A stretch of 64,000 nt of DNA from Hoylesella loescheii (GCA_021531755.1 JADYUK010000012.1:25438-89437); one strand, 5' to 3'; shown: positions 45,201 through 54,817, counted from the stretch's first letter. Numbers and translations are program-made. The notes: generated by a model from the letters alone, not told the origin.

Positions 45201-45461
45201 TTTCACATTCTTTGATGTGAAACCGATGGATGAGATGACAAGGACATCCGACGGATTGGCCTTCTGAATCGTGAAGTTTCCGTTGATGTCCGTTACAGTA
45301 CCTGTCGATGTGCCCTTAATAAGCACACTGGCACCTACGATCGGTTCGCCCGCGTTATCCTTCACATTACCCGTGACGGTTGACTGGGCGAACGACATCA
45401 GGCAGAACATGCATGACAGCGCAAGCATGGACAGCCGTTTTACTGATGTAGTAAGAATCAT
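42222..45461 (-). CDS. SusC/RagA-type TonB-dependent transporter
   Basis: A 1079-residue outer-membrane transporter. After a signal peptide (to about MSFAQ, residue 26) comes a carboxypeptidase-like regulatory domain (TVTGNVKDNAGEPIVGASVL, then VLISSIGF-type strands), the TonB-box region NLEEVVVIGYGTMKRRDLTG, the plug domain with the SusC signature GQLPGVTVTSQDGRPG, SIRVRGGGSITQSNDPLFIV and AIYGARGANGVILVTTKGGK, and a 22-strand barrel ending in the aromatic FTFGVNVGF. It works with the SusD partner to import glycan. No N-terminal STN domain is present, so it is probably not sensed by an adjacent anti-sigma factor. The operon has only these two genes. Confidence 0.96.
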   Translation of the reverse strand: MILTTSVKRLSMLALSCMFCLMSFAQSTVTGNVKDNAGEPIVGASVLIKGTSTGTVTDINGNFTIQKANPSDVLVISSIGFTSKNVKVGNQTKLNVSLSEDMANLEEVVVIGYGTMKRRDLTGSVASVTGDKIAANPVANVAQALQGQLPGVTVTSQDGRPGASMSIRVRGGGSITQSNDPLFIVDGVQVSTIDDIPADNIESIDVLKDAASTAIYGARGANGVILVTTKGGKEGRAQVKYNVYYQAKKIPELYDVQNAYDYVYNNWTYATAYGDTYGEGVAKYFGLGSANGNHINDYKNMSAHNYQNDIMKTASSWNHDLSISGGTAKTKFYAAVNYMNDDGIRINSGFKRWGANVKVDQKINKNLSFTTDLRYSELEFRGAGFGYATTAYKYRPIDTPLGVDDPTLLGMGSASVDPLYDVNLLVNNYDYIRSMYRIRSNNTLTWNVVKGLVAKTELSLSRNWSESKDWDAGLENGYSKATLNKGNGYGVRWATTLNYEVQGLPEAHSLSFLAGNEVLASKSNSSEFIGYDYIEGWTMDQAFGQISNTHKNVNPNIPDSFTSTVGTPSHTTSWFGRANYSYLGRYLLTATFRADGSSKFAPNHHWGYFPAAALAWRISDEPFMKSTEGWLDNLKLRLSFGTSGSDNIDASLWKETWQVKEITVDGEKVTTYVPGSMQANPDLKWETTISRNLGLDFTLLRNWVRGSLDIYWNTTKNILMKVPVNASSGYSYQFQNVGKTSNKGVELALGFDIIRKKDFNLGVNMTYNYNSNNVDEVNPNANANTATGWASSMILPTYDYIIREGEPVGTINGYKSLGYFTPEDFDYDPTTKKYTLKPGVTGVATQGNYPDPLVALAADGKTFPGAPKFEAEQNENGEWVAKEQVIGHTMPQHTGGININGRWKGLDFAVGLTYQLDGKVYNANALASCLKGDKDTGLGSNRLSYTADTYKYYSIDASGDLKFETEPSALNALNAGTKYATFYSEYGIVSSEFIENAAYLRLNTITLGYTLPKKLTNRIGISTLRFYVTGGNLFCITGYSGLDPDVNTRSSVNGFPTPAYDYQAYPKARTFTFGVNVGF

Positions 45462-45932
45462 GTGATAATAGTTTTTATTGTTAGATTAAGGATATTCAGT
45501 AAAAGCGCACTTTAGTATCGACAAGAAACGGAGTATATCTATATTCGGTATATGTATGATTAATCCCACGATATGTAGGAATAACAAAACATAATACGTA
45601 ATACGTTAATATCTCACAGTTAGCTCGTGTGAATAATAGTTATGGTTTAAATGCAAATTTAAGGTTTTTTGTTCTATCTTCAGTAACAAATGGTTGCCGG
45701 AACACTGGAAATTAACCATATTACAGCGTTGTTAACTATAATTTAACAGTCATCATAGTATTTTTTACACACAATGTTTCTCAACATCGTGTATGGACAA
45801 CTCTGAGAAGACGGGATAGAGGCCATGGTCTGACAGGGATATACTGTTATGCCATGAACTTATAACAAACACTTCTGCCCGGCAAAACTCGGGATGTGAA
45901 AGACAGGTTTACCGGACAATAATGAAATACAA
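45462..45932. other. Leader and intergenic region upstream of susC
   Basis: AT-rich DNA containing the putative susC promoter and a long leader. TTTACCGGACA at about 45909-45919 matches part of the IS-like end seen at 17389 and at the right end of the window. Open frames here do not look coding. Confidence 0.4.
45654..45661 (-). promoter_or_regulatory. Possible promoter of the susCD operon
   Basis: Minus strand reads TAAATTTG, which would give a leader of about 185 bases. No well-spaced -33 TTTG is seen, so this is tentative. Confidence 0.4.
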
Positions 45933-46009
45933 AAGGCAGACACGGGGTGGACTGGTCTGCTCTCACCATGGTCTTAGGTGAGGGCAGTTGTCCACATCGT
46001 GTCTGCCTT
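45928..46009 (-). terminator. Terminator of the S46 peptidase gene
   Basis: Arms AAGGCAGACACG (45933-45944) and CGTGTCTGCCTT (45998-46009), extended by GTGGAC/GTCCAC, with a T-run after the stem on the minus strand. Confidence 0.75.
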
Positions 46010-46062
46010 GCTGTCATATATCCTCCGGCTGATGATGCCAGAGTCATAGTTGCGGGCCGTGT

Positions 46063-46150
46063 GGGGCTGCTTGCGACAATGCGAGGAGCTGCTTGCGGAA
46101 ATGCCTGAGGGGCTGCAGGCGGCAATGCGAGGAGCTGCTTGAGGCAATAC
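46063..46150. repeat. Degenerate tandem repeat of about 22 bp, four copies
   Basis: GG(G/A)GCTGC starts at 46063, 46085, 46109 and 46131 (spacing 22, 24, 22), each followed by a variant of TTGCGACAATGCGA. It lies between the S46 stop codon and its terminator. Confidence 0.65.
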
Positions 46151-46212
46151 CATTCAATCATGCAGTGAGGCACACGGCTTATTGGCAGGGATGAGGGATG
46201 CTTTCCGGCATG

Positions 46213-48357
46213 TCACTGCTTGCTGTTTATCTCCTTTATGAGACGGTCAGCGTGTCCCCACTTGTCCATCATGAAGAGGATATAGCGTATATCGACACAG
46301 ATGCAGCGTGCGAGAGCCGAGTCGAAGAATATGTCGCCTGAGAGCGAGTCCCAGTTTCCGTCGAAAGCAAGACCTATGAGACGGTTGTTGCCATCGAACA
46401 CTGGAGAGCCTGAGTTACCGCCAGTGATGTCGTTGTTAGTGAGGAAGCAGAGGTTCATAGTCCCTGTAAGAGGGTCGTTATACTGGCCGAAATCCTTTGC
46501 AGAGAAGAGGTTGTGCATGACTGGCTCGGCATAATACTCGAAGTTATACTTGCCTCCTGCTGTGTTCTCATCGCCGAGGAGCATCTTATTGTAGAGAGAC
46601 TCTGGCGTGGTGAAATAGCCTGACTTGTGGCCGTTTATCATATATCCGCCCACCTGTCCGTATGAGAGTCGCAGAGTGAAGTTGGCGTCGCTGTAGTGTG
46701 GCATGTCCATCTCCATGCGCACCTTGGCGTCGCACAAGAGACGCTCCTGCTCTATTATCTGCCATTTTACGGAGTCTGTGCCGGCTGTTATCAGCTGCAT
46801 TGTGGCGAGGAGGTCCTGTCCCATCTGGACAGCGAGGTCAGCATTCAGCTGCTTCGCCACTTTCTTCTTGTTGAAGAATATTGGCTCAGATGACATAAGG
46901 CGTGATGTGTAGAGCGCGTCGACGTATGCATCATAGCCCATCATGTCGATAGTGGTGTAGAAGTCAGGCAGATATTTCTTGTCCACCTGCTGGCGGTAAT
47001 TCCTCAGCAGGGCGACGAGAATCTCCTTCTCAGCGGCGAGGTCCCACTCCTCCGCATTGTCCGCAAACTCCACGTACTGCTTCTTCGGCTTGTCCTCTGG
47101 CCCCATGATTTTCTTGCCCATGGCGTAGCGCATGGCGCGTGTGACAATCTCATTGGTGCGGCCGAATGTCTCGGTGAAGATGGTCATCGTCTTGCTGTTG
47201 GTGGTTATCTTGGCATAAAGGTCGCCGAGGAGTTTGATGTCGAGCTGGCCTTTCAGATAGCCCGTAGAGTCCTGATACTGCTGTATGAGGCGCTCGTGCT
47301 GCTGCTTCAATCCGATGATACCTACCGAGTCGATACACTTGTTCATGCCGAGAGCGTTCTTCCAGTAGTTGGCCGAGTTGGCGTACTTGCTGTCATACTT
47401 GATGCGTACAGCCTCATCCTGGCGCATGTGGCGCAGCATGACGTCCTGTCTGACAGTGCGCACCTGATAGCGTGGGGCATTCTCAGCGTCGCGCATCAGC
47501 TGTATGCCGAACGACGAGAGGTAGCGCTCGGTTGAGCCGGGGTATCCCATCGTCATGGCGAAGTCGCCTTCCTTGTATCCCTCGTTGCTCACACGTGCCC
47601 ACACGGCAGGGTGGTATGGGACATTGTCCTTGGAGTATTTGGCCGGGCCGCCAGTCTTCGGGTCGCAGTAGACGCGGAAGACAGAGAAGTCACATGTCTG
47701 GCGTGGCCACATCCAGTTGTCTGTCTCGCCGCCGAATTTGCCCATGCTCTTGGGGATGGCGAATACGAGGCGTACGTCTGTGAAGTCACGATAGGTGGTC
47801 AGATAATACTTGTTGCCCTCGTAGAAAGGCTTCAGCTCGACACGCAGAGTAGAGTCCTTGGCCTCCACGCGCTGCTGCTCGACATTCTCGAGAGAGTCGA
47901 GCAGGGCTGTCTGTTTCGGGTAGCTGAGGGCCCGTATGCCGTGGCGGAGCACCTCGTCTGTATAGTCGCGCTGCTCTACCATGAACGACACGAAGAGGTT
48001 CTCGTTAGGAAGCTCCTCCTCGTATGATTTGGATACGAAGCCGTTAAGCATATAGTCATGCTCTACGGTAGAGTGTGACCGTATGGCCTCGAAGCCGCAA
48101 TGGTGGTTAGTGAAAACCAGTCCGTCGGGCGAGACGACAACGCCTGAGCAGAAACCGCCGAAGTTCACGACGGCCTTAACGATGGCATCGTTGTCGTTGT
48201 ACAGTTTGCCATAGGGCAGATGATAGCCTTCCTGCTGCATGCGCTCGTAGACAGCCTGCGGAAGATTGGACAGTGTCCACATTCCCTCATCGGCCTTTGC
48301 GTGTGTGGCGGAGAGCGATGTGAGAACGGATAAGATTAGGATTGTTTTTTTCATCAT
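46213..48357 (-). CDS. S46-family dipeptidyl-peptidase (DPP7-like)
   Basis: Periplasmic serine exopeptidase that removes dipeptides from oligopeptide N-termini. The 714 residues have a signal peptide (to about AKA, residue 22), the N-terminal DEGMWTLSNLPQAVYERMQ typical of the family, the catalytic His in VFTNHHCGFEAI (about residue 86) and the catalytic Ser649 in DITGGNSGSPVFDGNNRLIG. Eighteen residues after the serine is Gly667 (LAFDGNW); in this family Gly at that place goes with DPP7-type preference for hydrophobic P1 residues and Arg with DPP11-type Asp/Glu preference, so DPP7-like specificity is inferred. It has its own promoter box at 48385-48392 on the minus strand. Confidence 0.94.
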   Translation of the reverse strand: MMKKTILILSVLTSLSATHAKADEGMWTLSNLPQAVYERMQQEGYHLPYGKLYNDNDAIVKAVVNFGGFCSGVVVSPDGLVFTNHHCGFEAIRSHSTVEHDYMLNGFVSKSYEEELPNENLFVSFMVEQRDYTDEVLRHGIRALSYPKQTALLDSLENVEQQRVEAKDSTLRVELKPFYEGNKYYLTTYRDFTDVRLVFAIPKSMGKFGGETDNWMWPRQTCDFSVFRVYCDPKTGGPAKYSKDNVPYHPAVWARVSNEGYKEGDFAMTMGYPGSTERYLSSFGIQLMRDAENAPRYQVRTVRQDVMLRHMRQDEAVRIKYDSKYANSANYWKNALGMNKCIDSVGIIGLKQQHERLIQQYQDSTGYLKGQLDIKLLGDLYAKITTNSKTMTIFTETFGRTNEIVTRAMRYAMGKKIMGPEDKPKKQYVEFADNAEEWDLAAEKEILVALLRNYRQQVDKKYLPDFYTTIDMMGYDAYVDALYTSRLMSSEPIFFNKKKVAKQLNADLAVQMGQDLLATMQLITAGTDSVKWQIIEQERLLCDAKVRMEMDMPHYSDANFTLRLSYGQVGGYMINGHKSGYFTTPESLYNKMLLGDENTAGGKYNFEYYAEPVMHNLFSAKDFGQYNDPLTGTMNLCFLTNNDITGGNSGSPVFDGNNRLIGLAFDGNWDSLSGDIFFDSALARCICVDIRYILFMMDKWGHADRLIKEINSKQ

Positions 48358-48384
48358 ATATATTTATAGTTGTTTTTTCTTGCT

Positions 48385-48392
48385 CAAAAATA
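48385..48392 (-). promoter_or_regulatory. -7 box of the S46 peptidase gene
   Basis: Minus strand reads TATTTTTG, about 28 bases before the ATG and inside the 56-base gap after the S41 gene. Confidence 0.55.
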
Positions 48393-48413
48393 TTGCGGTC
48401 CTCAGGCTCATGC

Positions 48414-50030
48414 TTATCTGCCGAGGAGCGAGTGCATGGTCTTCAGTCCCTCTATGTATATGTGGTTTGTGGGGTTAGTCACCTCGAAGTATGCGCTCTC
48501 GTCGAAGAGGTCGCGTGCGACAAGCGCCGTTATCTGTGTCCTCATATACGGCAAAGCCCTTTTCCGCTCGTCCTCGTCCTTAGGCTCGACACCCTGTTTC
48601 TTTCCCTCGGCCATGATTTCCTCCATAAGGCTCTCGGGGAGGACATACTCACGCTGGAAGTCGGCCATTGTCTTGAAGCGTCTGAGCTGTTTGCGGTTCT
48701 TGTCGAAATACTTCAGTGTCTGCGCCACGATGATGCCTTTGGCTACAAGCGCGCGGTGGTATCGGGTATACTGGAGCGTATCGAGCGGCACGAAGACATC
48801 GGGCATGATGCCTCCGCCTCCATAGACGGTACGGTGCTCGCGCAGTGTCTCATACTTCAGCGAGTCGGCAAAATGGATGGAGTCACGGCATGTCAGCTCG
48901 CCATGTTTCAGTCTCTGCTCGAAGTCCATGTCATAGTCGGCCTTATCTCCGGGCTTGTAAGGTTTCTGTATGCATCGTCCTGTCGGTGTGTAGTAGTGAG
49001 CCACAGTGAGGCGTATCATAGAGCCGTCGGGCATCTCGACAGGTCTCTGCACGAGCCCTTTCCCGAATGTTCTCCGTCCGACAATAATGCCGCGGTCCTG
49101 GTCTTGTATAGCCCCCGAGACGATTTCGGCTGCCGAGGCGGTGTATTCATTGACGAGGACGACAACCTTCCCGTCAATCATCCGTCCCCGTCCGTTGGCT
49201 TTCCTCTCGTGGCGTGGGACATTCCTTCCATTTGTATAGACTATGAGGTCGCCGTCGGGCAGGAACTCGTTGGCTATCTTCTCAGCCGCCATCAGATACC
49301 CACCCCCGTTGTCCTGAAGGTCGAGGATGAGGTTGAAGGCCTGTCCGGGATACTGTCTCTGGTTAGCCTCACGCAGCGAGTCGATGGCTGTTGTTATCTC
49401 TTCGTGAGTGTTAGCGCCGAATCCTCCGAATCTGACATATCCTATTCCTGGCTCTATGAGATAAGCGGCGTCCATGGATTTCACGGGTATCTTGTCGCGC
49501 TTTATCCTGAACTTTATCGGTTTGCTCTCGCCTCTCCGCTTGACGCTGACCTCCACGATAGTCCCTTTCTTTCCACGGAGACGTTTCATGATATCAGTCC
49601 TTGACATCTTCACTCCCGCTATGGCTGTGTCGTTGACGGCTATGATACGGTCGCCAGCCATTATCCCCACGCGTTCTGAAGGCCCTCCGTGGACGGTCTG
49701 CACGACAAGGAGTGTGTCGTCGACGATGTTGAACTGCACTCCGATGCCGTCGAAATTGCCCTGCAGGGGCTCGTTGAGCTCCTTTGTCTCCTTGGCTGTT
49801 GAGTAGCTGGAGTGTGGGTCGAGCTTTGATATCATGCCCCGTATGGCATCCTCGGCCAGCTTCCCTGTGTCTGTCGTGTCCACATAGAGGTTCTCTATGG
49901 CGAGCAGGGCTATCTGCATCTTTCTCATAGCCTGGGCTTCATCGGCCGAGAATCTCAGCTGTCCGTAAGCCGACACAGAGAGTGCGAGGAGCACTGCCTG
50001 CAGGGCTATCTTCTTGATGTTCATTCTCAT
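48414..50030 (-). CDS. S41-family C-terminal processing peptidase
   Basis: Exported tail-specific protease. The 538 residues have a signal peptide (to about SAYGQ, residue 23), a helical cap region (LDPHSSYSTAKETKELNEPL), a PDZ domain (FDGIGVQFNIVDDTLLVVQT, PSERVGIMAGDRIIAVND), then the catalytic core with LILDLQDNGGGYLMAAEKIA, the nucleophile Ser in VNEYTASAAEIVSGAI and the general-base Lys in GRRTFGKGLVQRP. A C-terminal helical segment follows. A start two codons later (MNIKKIA) is equally possible. It lies 233 bases downstream of parE. In other Bacteroidales I recall parE-coaD-S41 as an order; here coaD has moved to the ruvB cluster. Confidence 0.94.
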   Translation of the reverse strand: MRMNIKKIALQAVLLALSVSAYGQLRFSADEAQAMRKMQIALLAIENLYVDTTDTGKLAEDAIRGMISKLDPHSSYSTAKETKELNEPLQGNFDGIGVQFNIVDDTLLVVQTVHGGPSERVGIMAGDRIIAVNDTAIAGVKMSRTDIMKRLRGKKGTIVEVSVKRRGESKPIKFRIKRDKIPVKSMDAAYLIEPGIGYVRFGGFGANTHEEITTAIDSLREANQRQYPGQAFNLILDLQDNGGGYLMAAEKIANEFLPDGDLIVYTNGRNVPRHERKANGRGRMIDGKVVVLVNEYTASAAEIVSGAIQDQDRGIIVGRRTFGKGLVQRPVEMPDGSMIRLTVAHYYTPTGRCIQKPYKPGDKADYDMDFEQRLKHGELTCRDSIHFADSLKYETLREHRTVYGGGGIMPDVFVPLDTLQYTRYHRALVAKGIIVAQTLKYFDKNRKQLRRFKTMADFQREYVLPESLMEEIMAEGKKQGVEPKDEDERKRALPYMRTQITALVARDLFDESAYFEVTNPTNHIYIEGLKTMHSLLGR

Positions 50031-50263
50031 AATGATTCAATATTTGGGAGTCCGCCCGCGGCGTCTGTCTCCCTGTGTGTTATGTCCTGATTTCCTTTTC
50101 CGTCCGTTGTGAGCCGCGGGGCAGGCTGCCATCGGCTGGCTTCAGAGTGAGGGATAAGCCCCGCTGCTGTGCCATGCGGCCGTCTCCCTGGCATCGCATG
50201 GTCTTCTGCCCCGGCACCATTCTGCCCTCTCTTCTTGCCGTGTCGCGCCGGACTGTGTGCCTG

Positions 50264-52267
50264 TCATTCCATCACCTCTTCCTCTGGGATATCCTCTTCT
50301 ATCACGAGATTGTTTATGATGAAGTTCTGCCGCTCCATTGTGTTCTTGCCCATGTAATACTCGAGTAGCTTCTGCACCTGGTCCTCCTGTCGCAGTGTGA
50401 CCTGCTCGAGACGTATGTCTGGCCCGATGAAACCGGCAAATTCGTCGGGTGATATCTCTCCGAGGCCCTTGAACCGGGTAATCTCCGGGTCGGGTCCGAG
50501 GTCACGTATTGCCTGCTGGCGCTCCTCCTCGCTGTAGCAGTACCGTGTGATGAAGTCCTTAGCCTTCTCGTTACGCTCAGCCAGTTTCTTGTCCTCGGCC
50601 TTCACTATGTCGCGGTTCTTGATTTTTGTCCTGCGGTTACGCACACGGAAGAGTGGTGTCTGCAGGACATAGACATGGCCTTTGCGCACAAGCTCGGGGA
50701 AGAACTGGAGGAAGAATGTTATCGTCAGGAGACGTATGTGCATGCCGTCGACATCGGCGTCGGTGGCCACGATGACCTTGTTATAGCGCAGAGTGTCGAG
50801 TCCGTCCTCTATGTCGAGGGCGGCCTGTAGCAGATTGAACTCCTCGTTCTCGTAGACCACCTTCTTCGTGAGGCCGAAGGAGTTGAGCGGCTTTCCTCTC
50901 AGCGAGAACACCGCCTGAGTGTTCACGTCGCGCGATTTCGTTATGGAGCCTGACGCAGAGTCACCCTCTGTGATGAAGATGCTCGACTCCTCTTTGCGCG
51001 GATTCTTGAAGTCAGAGTAGTGTACGCGGCAGTCGCGCAGTTTCGGGTTGTGCAGGTTGGCCTTCTTCGCACGCTCTCTCGCCAGCTTTGTTATGCCCGC
51101 CATGGCCTTGCGCTCCTTCTCAGACGATGTTATCTTCTCGAGGATGACGTCGGCGATGTCAGTGTTGCGGTGCAGGAAGTTGTCCACCTCGGTGTGTATG
51201 AAGTCGCCGATATACTTGTTTATGCTGACACCGTCGGGCGACATCTGCAGCGACCCGAGCTTTATCTTTGTCTGCGACTCGAACATCGGCTCCTCCACAT
51301 TGACCGCTATTGCGGCTACGATGCCGTTCCTGATGTCAGTGAACTCGAAGTTCTTCTGGAAGTAATCCTTCAGTGTCTTGGCGATATGCTCCTTGAAAGC
51401 CGACTGGTGTGTGCCGCCCTGTGTCGTGTGCTGGCCGTTGACGAAAGAGTGGTATTCCTCGCCATACTGGTTGGCGTGGGTGAAGGCTATCTCTATGTCC
51501 TCGCCCTTGATATGGACGATGGGATAGAGGGGTTGTGACGACATGGTGTCCTTCAGCAGGTCCTCAAGTCCGTTGCGCGATGCTATGCGGCGGCCGTTAT
51601 GCATGATGACGAGCCCGGAGTTGAGGTACGTGTAGTTGCGCAGCATCTCGCAGACGATGTCATCCTGGAACCTGTAGTTGGTGAAGAGCGTCTCGTCAGG
51701 CTCGAAGAATATGAATGTGCCGTTCTCCTCCTGTGTGTCGAGTGTCTCGTCCTCTTTCAGTATGCCTCTCTCGAAATAGGCCCTGCGCATGACACCGTCA
51801 CGGTATGAGCGCACCTCGAAGCGTGTCGAGAGGAAGTTGACAGCCTTCACGCCGACACCATTCATGCCCACCGACTTCTTGAAAGCCTTAGAGTCATACT
51901 TTCCGCCCGTGTTGAGCTGTGAGACGGCGGCTATCATCTTGCCCTGCGGTATGCCGCGCCCGTAGTCGCGTATGGATATGGCTCCGCGTGTCTCGGCCGT
52001 TTTCCCGGGGAGACAGGCGATGGGGTTCTCGGCTGTGTAGACATCGACCTCGATGCGCTTGCCGGCATTCATGCGGAACTCATCGATGCTGTTGTCTATG
52101 GCCTCTTTCAGCAAGACGTATATTCCGTCCTCAGCGTGCGTGCCGTCACCGAGACGGCCAATGTACATTCCGGGACGTGTTCTGATATGCTCGACATCAG
52201 ACAACTTGCGTATGTTGTCATCGGTATACTCAACAGGTTGTTCTGTGAACTGCAATTCTTCTGCCAT
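50264..52267 (-). CDS. parE: DNA topoisomerase IV subunit B (GyrB/ParE family)
   Basis: ATPase subunit of a type IIA topoisomerase that decatenates daughter chromosomes. The 667-residue protein has the GHKL ATPase ([56 protein letters not shown]), the transducer with the QTKIKLGS loop (Lys for ATP), and a Toprim domain with [31 protein letters not shown] and [14 protein letters not shown]. Gyrase B of this phylum has similar length; I favour ParE from the spacing and the QTK-LG motif context. parC is not in the window. Its promoter is TTTG-N20-TATCTTTG on the minus strand at 52292-52323. Confidence 0.9.
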   Translation of the reverse strand: MAEELQFTEQPVEYTDDNIRKLSDVEHIRTRPGMYIGRLGDGTHAEDGIYVLLKEAIDNSIDEFRMNAGKRIEVDVYTAENPIACLPGKTAETRGAISIRDYGRGIPQGKMIAAVSQLNTGGKYDSKAFKKSVGMNGVGVKAVNFLSTRFEVRSYRDGVMRRAYFERGILKEDETLDTQEENGTFIFFEPDETLFTNYRFQDDIVCEMLRNYTYLNSGLVIMHNGRRIASRNGLEDLLKDTMSSQPLYPIVHIKGEDIEIAFTHANQYGEEYHSFVNGQHTTQGGTHQSAFKEHIAKTLKDYFQKNFEFTDIRNGIVAAIAVNVEEPMFESQTKIKLGSLQMSPDGVSINKYIGDFIHTEVDNFLHRNTDIADVILEKITSSEKERKAMAGITKLARERAKKANLHNPKLRDCRVHYSDFKNPRKEESSIFITEGDSASGSITKSRDVNTQAVFSLRGKPLNSFGLTKKVVYENEEFNLLQAALDIEDGLDTLRYNKVIVATDADVDGMHIRLLTITFFLQFFPELVRKGHVYVLQTPLFRVRNRRTKIKNRDIVKAEDKKLAERNEKAKDFITRYCYSEEERQQAIRDLGPDPEITRFKGLGEISPDEFAGFIGPDIRLEQVTLRQEDQVQKLLEYYMGKNTMERQNFIINNLVIEEDIPEEEVME

Positions 52268-52291
52268 GGTGATAGTTAGTGTATTATCCTA

Positions 52292-52323
52292 CAAAGATAG
52301 CTCTTTTTCTCCTGACGGGCAAA
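52292..52323 (-). promoter_or_regulatory. Promoter of parE (TTTG-N20-TATCTTTG)
   Basis: On the minus strand TTTG (52320-52323) and TATCTTTG (52292-52299) are 20 bases apart, a consensus match, 24 bases before the ATG at 52267. Confidence 0.75.
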
Positions 52324-52349
52324 TGGCGGCATGTTATTTAACACCTTAT

Positions 52350-53576
52350 TTAACACTTTGCGGCCACTACCAGCACATGGCGTCCTGCCGCTGTTGTAGC
52401 GAAGATGTATGTGTCGCCGCCATCGCGCAGGCGGAGTTTCTTGCGTAGCGCGTCGGCAGAGAGCGGGAAGTTGCGCGTGGAGATATTGGCCTGCTGGATG
52501 CCGGCAAGGCATCGCGCCACATCCTTGCGGTTAAGGCTGCAGAGGCTCTTTATGATGAATGTCCTACCGGGGAATGGAGGCAGGCTGCTATCGATGAAAT
52601 GGGCGTTTTTCGCACAGAAGAGATGAGAGTTGGCCCCTACCGCTGCCAGGGCGTAACGCTCACAGAGGGCGCTGAAGCAGCCGCCTTTCATGACAGAGGC
52701 GTTAGGGACATAGAGCCCCATGCCGGGCTCGGGGAGGTCAGAGAGGACGGGGACAGCCTGGGAGGAAAGCAGTGGAGAGGCGAAGATATTGCCGTCATTC
52801 ACGCAGAAGACTGTTGGCGCGGCGGTGGCATGGTCACGGTCGATGACGAGCAGAGTCTCCTTACACTCGTTGCCCGTGGAGACGATATGGACCTCTGAGA
52901 CGCCTCCGAGCTGGCGGGCTGCCTCACGGTGGTCGAGCATGGGCGAGAGCTTGATGATGATGCGGCGTGAGAGTCGTGTGAGATGTGGCATGAGGCTGAC
53001 AACATCGGGGGTGCAGTCGGTGATGGCGTATGTCTTGCGGCCGTTGGCGTCGCGCCGTGCCGGGTCGAGGTATATAACATCGGGCGGGGCTCCCATGCCG
53101 CCCTCCCCGGCCTTCTGTATGAACTCCTCGGCTGTCGAGTTGACGACGACGGCGTTCTCCATGCCCATGACACGGAAGTTATGGCGTGCTATGCGGCACA
53201 GCTCCTCCTGCCGCTCCACATAATACGCCCTGCCGAACTGCCGGCTCATGAACGAGAAGTCGACACCGAAACCACCGGTCAAATCGGCGAAAACGGCATC
53301 CTCCGAGCCTCCTGCCAGGCGCGTCTTGTAGAGTGCGGTGGCCTCGCTCGAGCATTGTTCCATGGAGATGTGGGGCGGGAAGATGATTCGCTCGTCGGCT
53401 GTCCATGTGGGAATCTTGTGGCGTGCCCTCTGCCATCCGTCAATCTGCCTCAGGGCCATGGCCATGTCTATGCCGTCGGCAGCCCTGTGCCTTAGTGCCA
53501 GCTGCCTGACATCGTCCTCCCTGTGGGCGAGGATGAAGTCACGTGTGGCGGGAGAGATGATGTCGTCGTGTGTCAT
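52350..53576 (-). CDS. Class I SAM-dependent methyltransferase with THUMP-like C-terminal domain
   Basis: A 408-residue protein (Met at 53576; the frame is open to 53627, adding 17 residues that look unconserved). An N-terminal helical region (ATRDFILAHREDDVRQLALR) is followed by a Rossmann methyltransferase with the SAM loop DAVFADLTGGFGVDFSFMSR, YYVERQEELCRIA and the catalytic-loop-like VIYLDPARRDANGRK. The C-terminal part (from about 300) resembles the ferredoxin-like and THUMP-like domains of the PG_1098 group, probably RNA-binding. The substrate is not established; a rRNA or tRNA base is likely. It is divergent from ruvB, with a minus-strand TATCTTTG box at 53653-53660. Confidence 0.85.
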   Translation of the reverse strand: MTHDDIISPATRDFILAHREDDVRQLALRHRAADGIDMAMALRQIDGWQRARHKIPTWTADERIIFPPHISMEQCSSEATALYKTRLAGGSEDAVFADLTGGFGVDFSFMSRQFGRAYYVERQEELCRIARHNFRVMGMENAVVVNSTAEEFIQKAGEGGMGAPPDVIYLDPARRDANGRKTYAITDCTPDVVSLMPHLTRLSRRIIIKLSPMLDHREAARQLGGVSEVHIVSTGNECKETLLVIDRDHATAAPTVFCVNDGNIFASPLLSSQAVPVLSDLPEPGMGLYVPNASVMKGGCFSALCERYALAAVGANSHLFCAKNAHFIDSSLPPFPGRTFIIKSLCSLNRKDVARCLAGIQQANISTRNFPLSADALRKKLRLRDGGDTYIFATTAAGRHVLVVAAKC

Positions 53577-53652
53577 GCTTCCTGTTGTCTTAGGGTTTCG
53601 CCCCGTCGGTGTGGCCGTGCCAGTCATAGTCCCCCGAGAGGCGTTGGGAGTG

Positions 53653-53660
53653 CAAAGATA
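53653..53660 (-). promoter_or_regulatory. -7 box of the methyltransferase gene
   Basis: Minus strand reads TATCTTTG between the divergent methyltransferase and ruvB genes. Confidence 0.5.
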
Positions 53661-53704
53661 TTAATAATTTGTGATATCATGTGACAGTTTTCAGAATAAA
53701 TTAT

Positions 53705-53712
53705 TAACTTTG
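53705..53712 (+). promoter_or_regulatory. -7 box of the ruvB operon
   Basis: TAACTTTG lies 27 bases before the ruvB ATG at 53740, after an AT-rich stretch. Confidence 0.6.
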
Positions 53713-53739
53713 TAGCAAAATACAAGACGCAATATCATC

Positions 53740-54774
53740 ATGGCAGAAGATTTCGACATACACAAGTCAGGCCAGCGCAACTCGGAGAAAGACTTTGAGA
53801 ATGCGCTCCGCCCGCTCGATTTTGACGATTTCACGGGGCAGAAAAAGGTCACGGACAATCTCCGTGTCTTTGTCGAGGCCGCCAAGTATCGTGGCGAGCC
53901 GCTCGACCATACACTCCTCCACGGCCCTCCGGGTCTTGGCAAGACGACCCTCTCAAACATCATCGCCAACGAGCTGGGCGTAGGCTTCAAGCTGACATCA
54001 GGTCCTGTCCTTGACAAGCCGGGCGACCTTGCCGGCATACTGACATCGCTCGAGAAGAACGATGTGCTGTTCATCGACGAGATACACCGCCTCAGCCCCG
54101 TCGTCGAGGAGTATCTCTACTCGGCCATGGAGGACTACCGCATAGACATCATGATAGACAAGGGCCCCTCGGCACGCTCTATACAGATAGACCTCAACCC
54201 CTTCACCCTTGTCGGCGCCACGACGCGCTCGGGACTGCTGACGGCTCCGCTCCGCGCCCGCTTCGGCATAAACCTCCACCTTGAGTATTATGACCCTGAG
54301 ACGCTGATGCGCATCATACGCCGCTCGGCAAGCATACTGAAGGTGCCTATCTCTGACCGTGCAGCGATGGAGATAGCACGCCGCTCGCGTGGCACGCCGC
54401 GTATCGCCAACGCCCTGCTGCGCCGAGTCAGGGACTTCGCACAGGTGAAAGGCAACGGCGCCATAGACACCGCGATAGCCCAGATGTCGCTGACGGCCCT
54501 GAACATCGACTCGTATGGCCTCGACGAGATAGACAACAAGATTCTCCTGACGATAATAGACAAGTTCCAGGGTGGCCCTGTCGGCATATCGACCATCGCC
54601 ACGGCGATAGGCGAGGACGCGGGGACAGTGGAGGAGGTCTATGAGCCATACCTCATCATGGAGGGATTCATGAAGCGCACACCACGCGGACGTGTGCTGA
54701 CAGAGCTTGCTTACAAGCATCTCGGCCGTAACATGTACACAAGCAATGTGGTGCAGCCGTCACTCTTCGACTGA
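53740..54774 (+). CDS. ruvB: Holliday junction branch migration ATPase RuvB
   Basis: AAA+ motor that drives branch migration with RuvA. At 344 residues it has the standard length. Walker A is [17 protein letters not shown], Walker B is [20 protein letters not shown], sensor 1 is [19 protein letters not shown], and the C-terminal winged helix holds [17 protein letters not shown] and [17 protein letters not shown]. The N-terminal [20 protein letters not shown] is characteristic. It is first of three plus-strand genes, ruvB-coaD-ybeY, with 43 and 82 bases between them. Confidence 0.97.
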   Translation: MAEDFDIHKSGQRNSEKDFENALRPLDFDDFTGQKKVTDNLRVFVEAAKYRGEPLDHTLLHGPPGLGKTTLSNIIANELGVGFKLTSGPVLDKPGDLAGILTSLEKNDVLFIDEIHRLSPVVEEYLYSAMEDYRIDIMIDKGPSARSIQIDLNPFTLVGATTRSGLLTAPLRARFGINLHLEYYDPETLMRIIRRSASILKVPISDRAAMEIARRSRGTPRIANALLRRVRDFAQVKGNGAIDTAIAQMSLTALNIDSYGLDEIDNKILLTIIDKFQGGPVGISTIATAIGEDAGTVEEVYEPYLIMEGFMKRTPRGRVLTELAYKHLGRNMYTSNVVQPSLFD

Positions 54775-54817
54775 GCCTTCCCCTCTGGTAATATTCACGA
54801 CAAAAGACGACAGACAA

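Noticed and set aside
45909..45919. Third IS-like end near susC
   Set aside because: Only 11 bases match (TTTACCGGACA) and no partner is close by; chance is possible.
45847..46173. 108-codon minus-strand frame between S46 and susC
   Set aside because: It runs through a terminator and a tandem repeat and has an Ala/Pro-rich, low-complexity product.
48342..49604. 420-codon open frame antisense to the S41 peptidase
   Set aside because: Entirely opposite a gene with PDZ and catalytic motifs; the composition is that of an antisense shadow.
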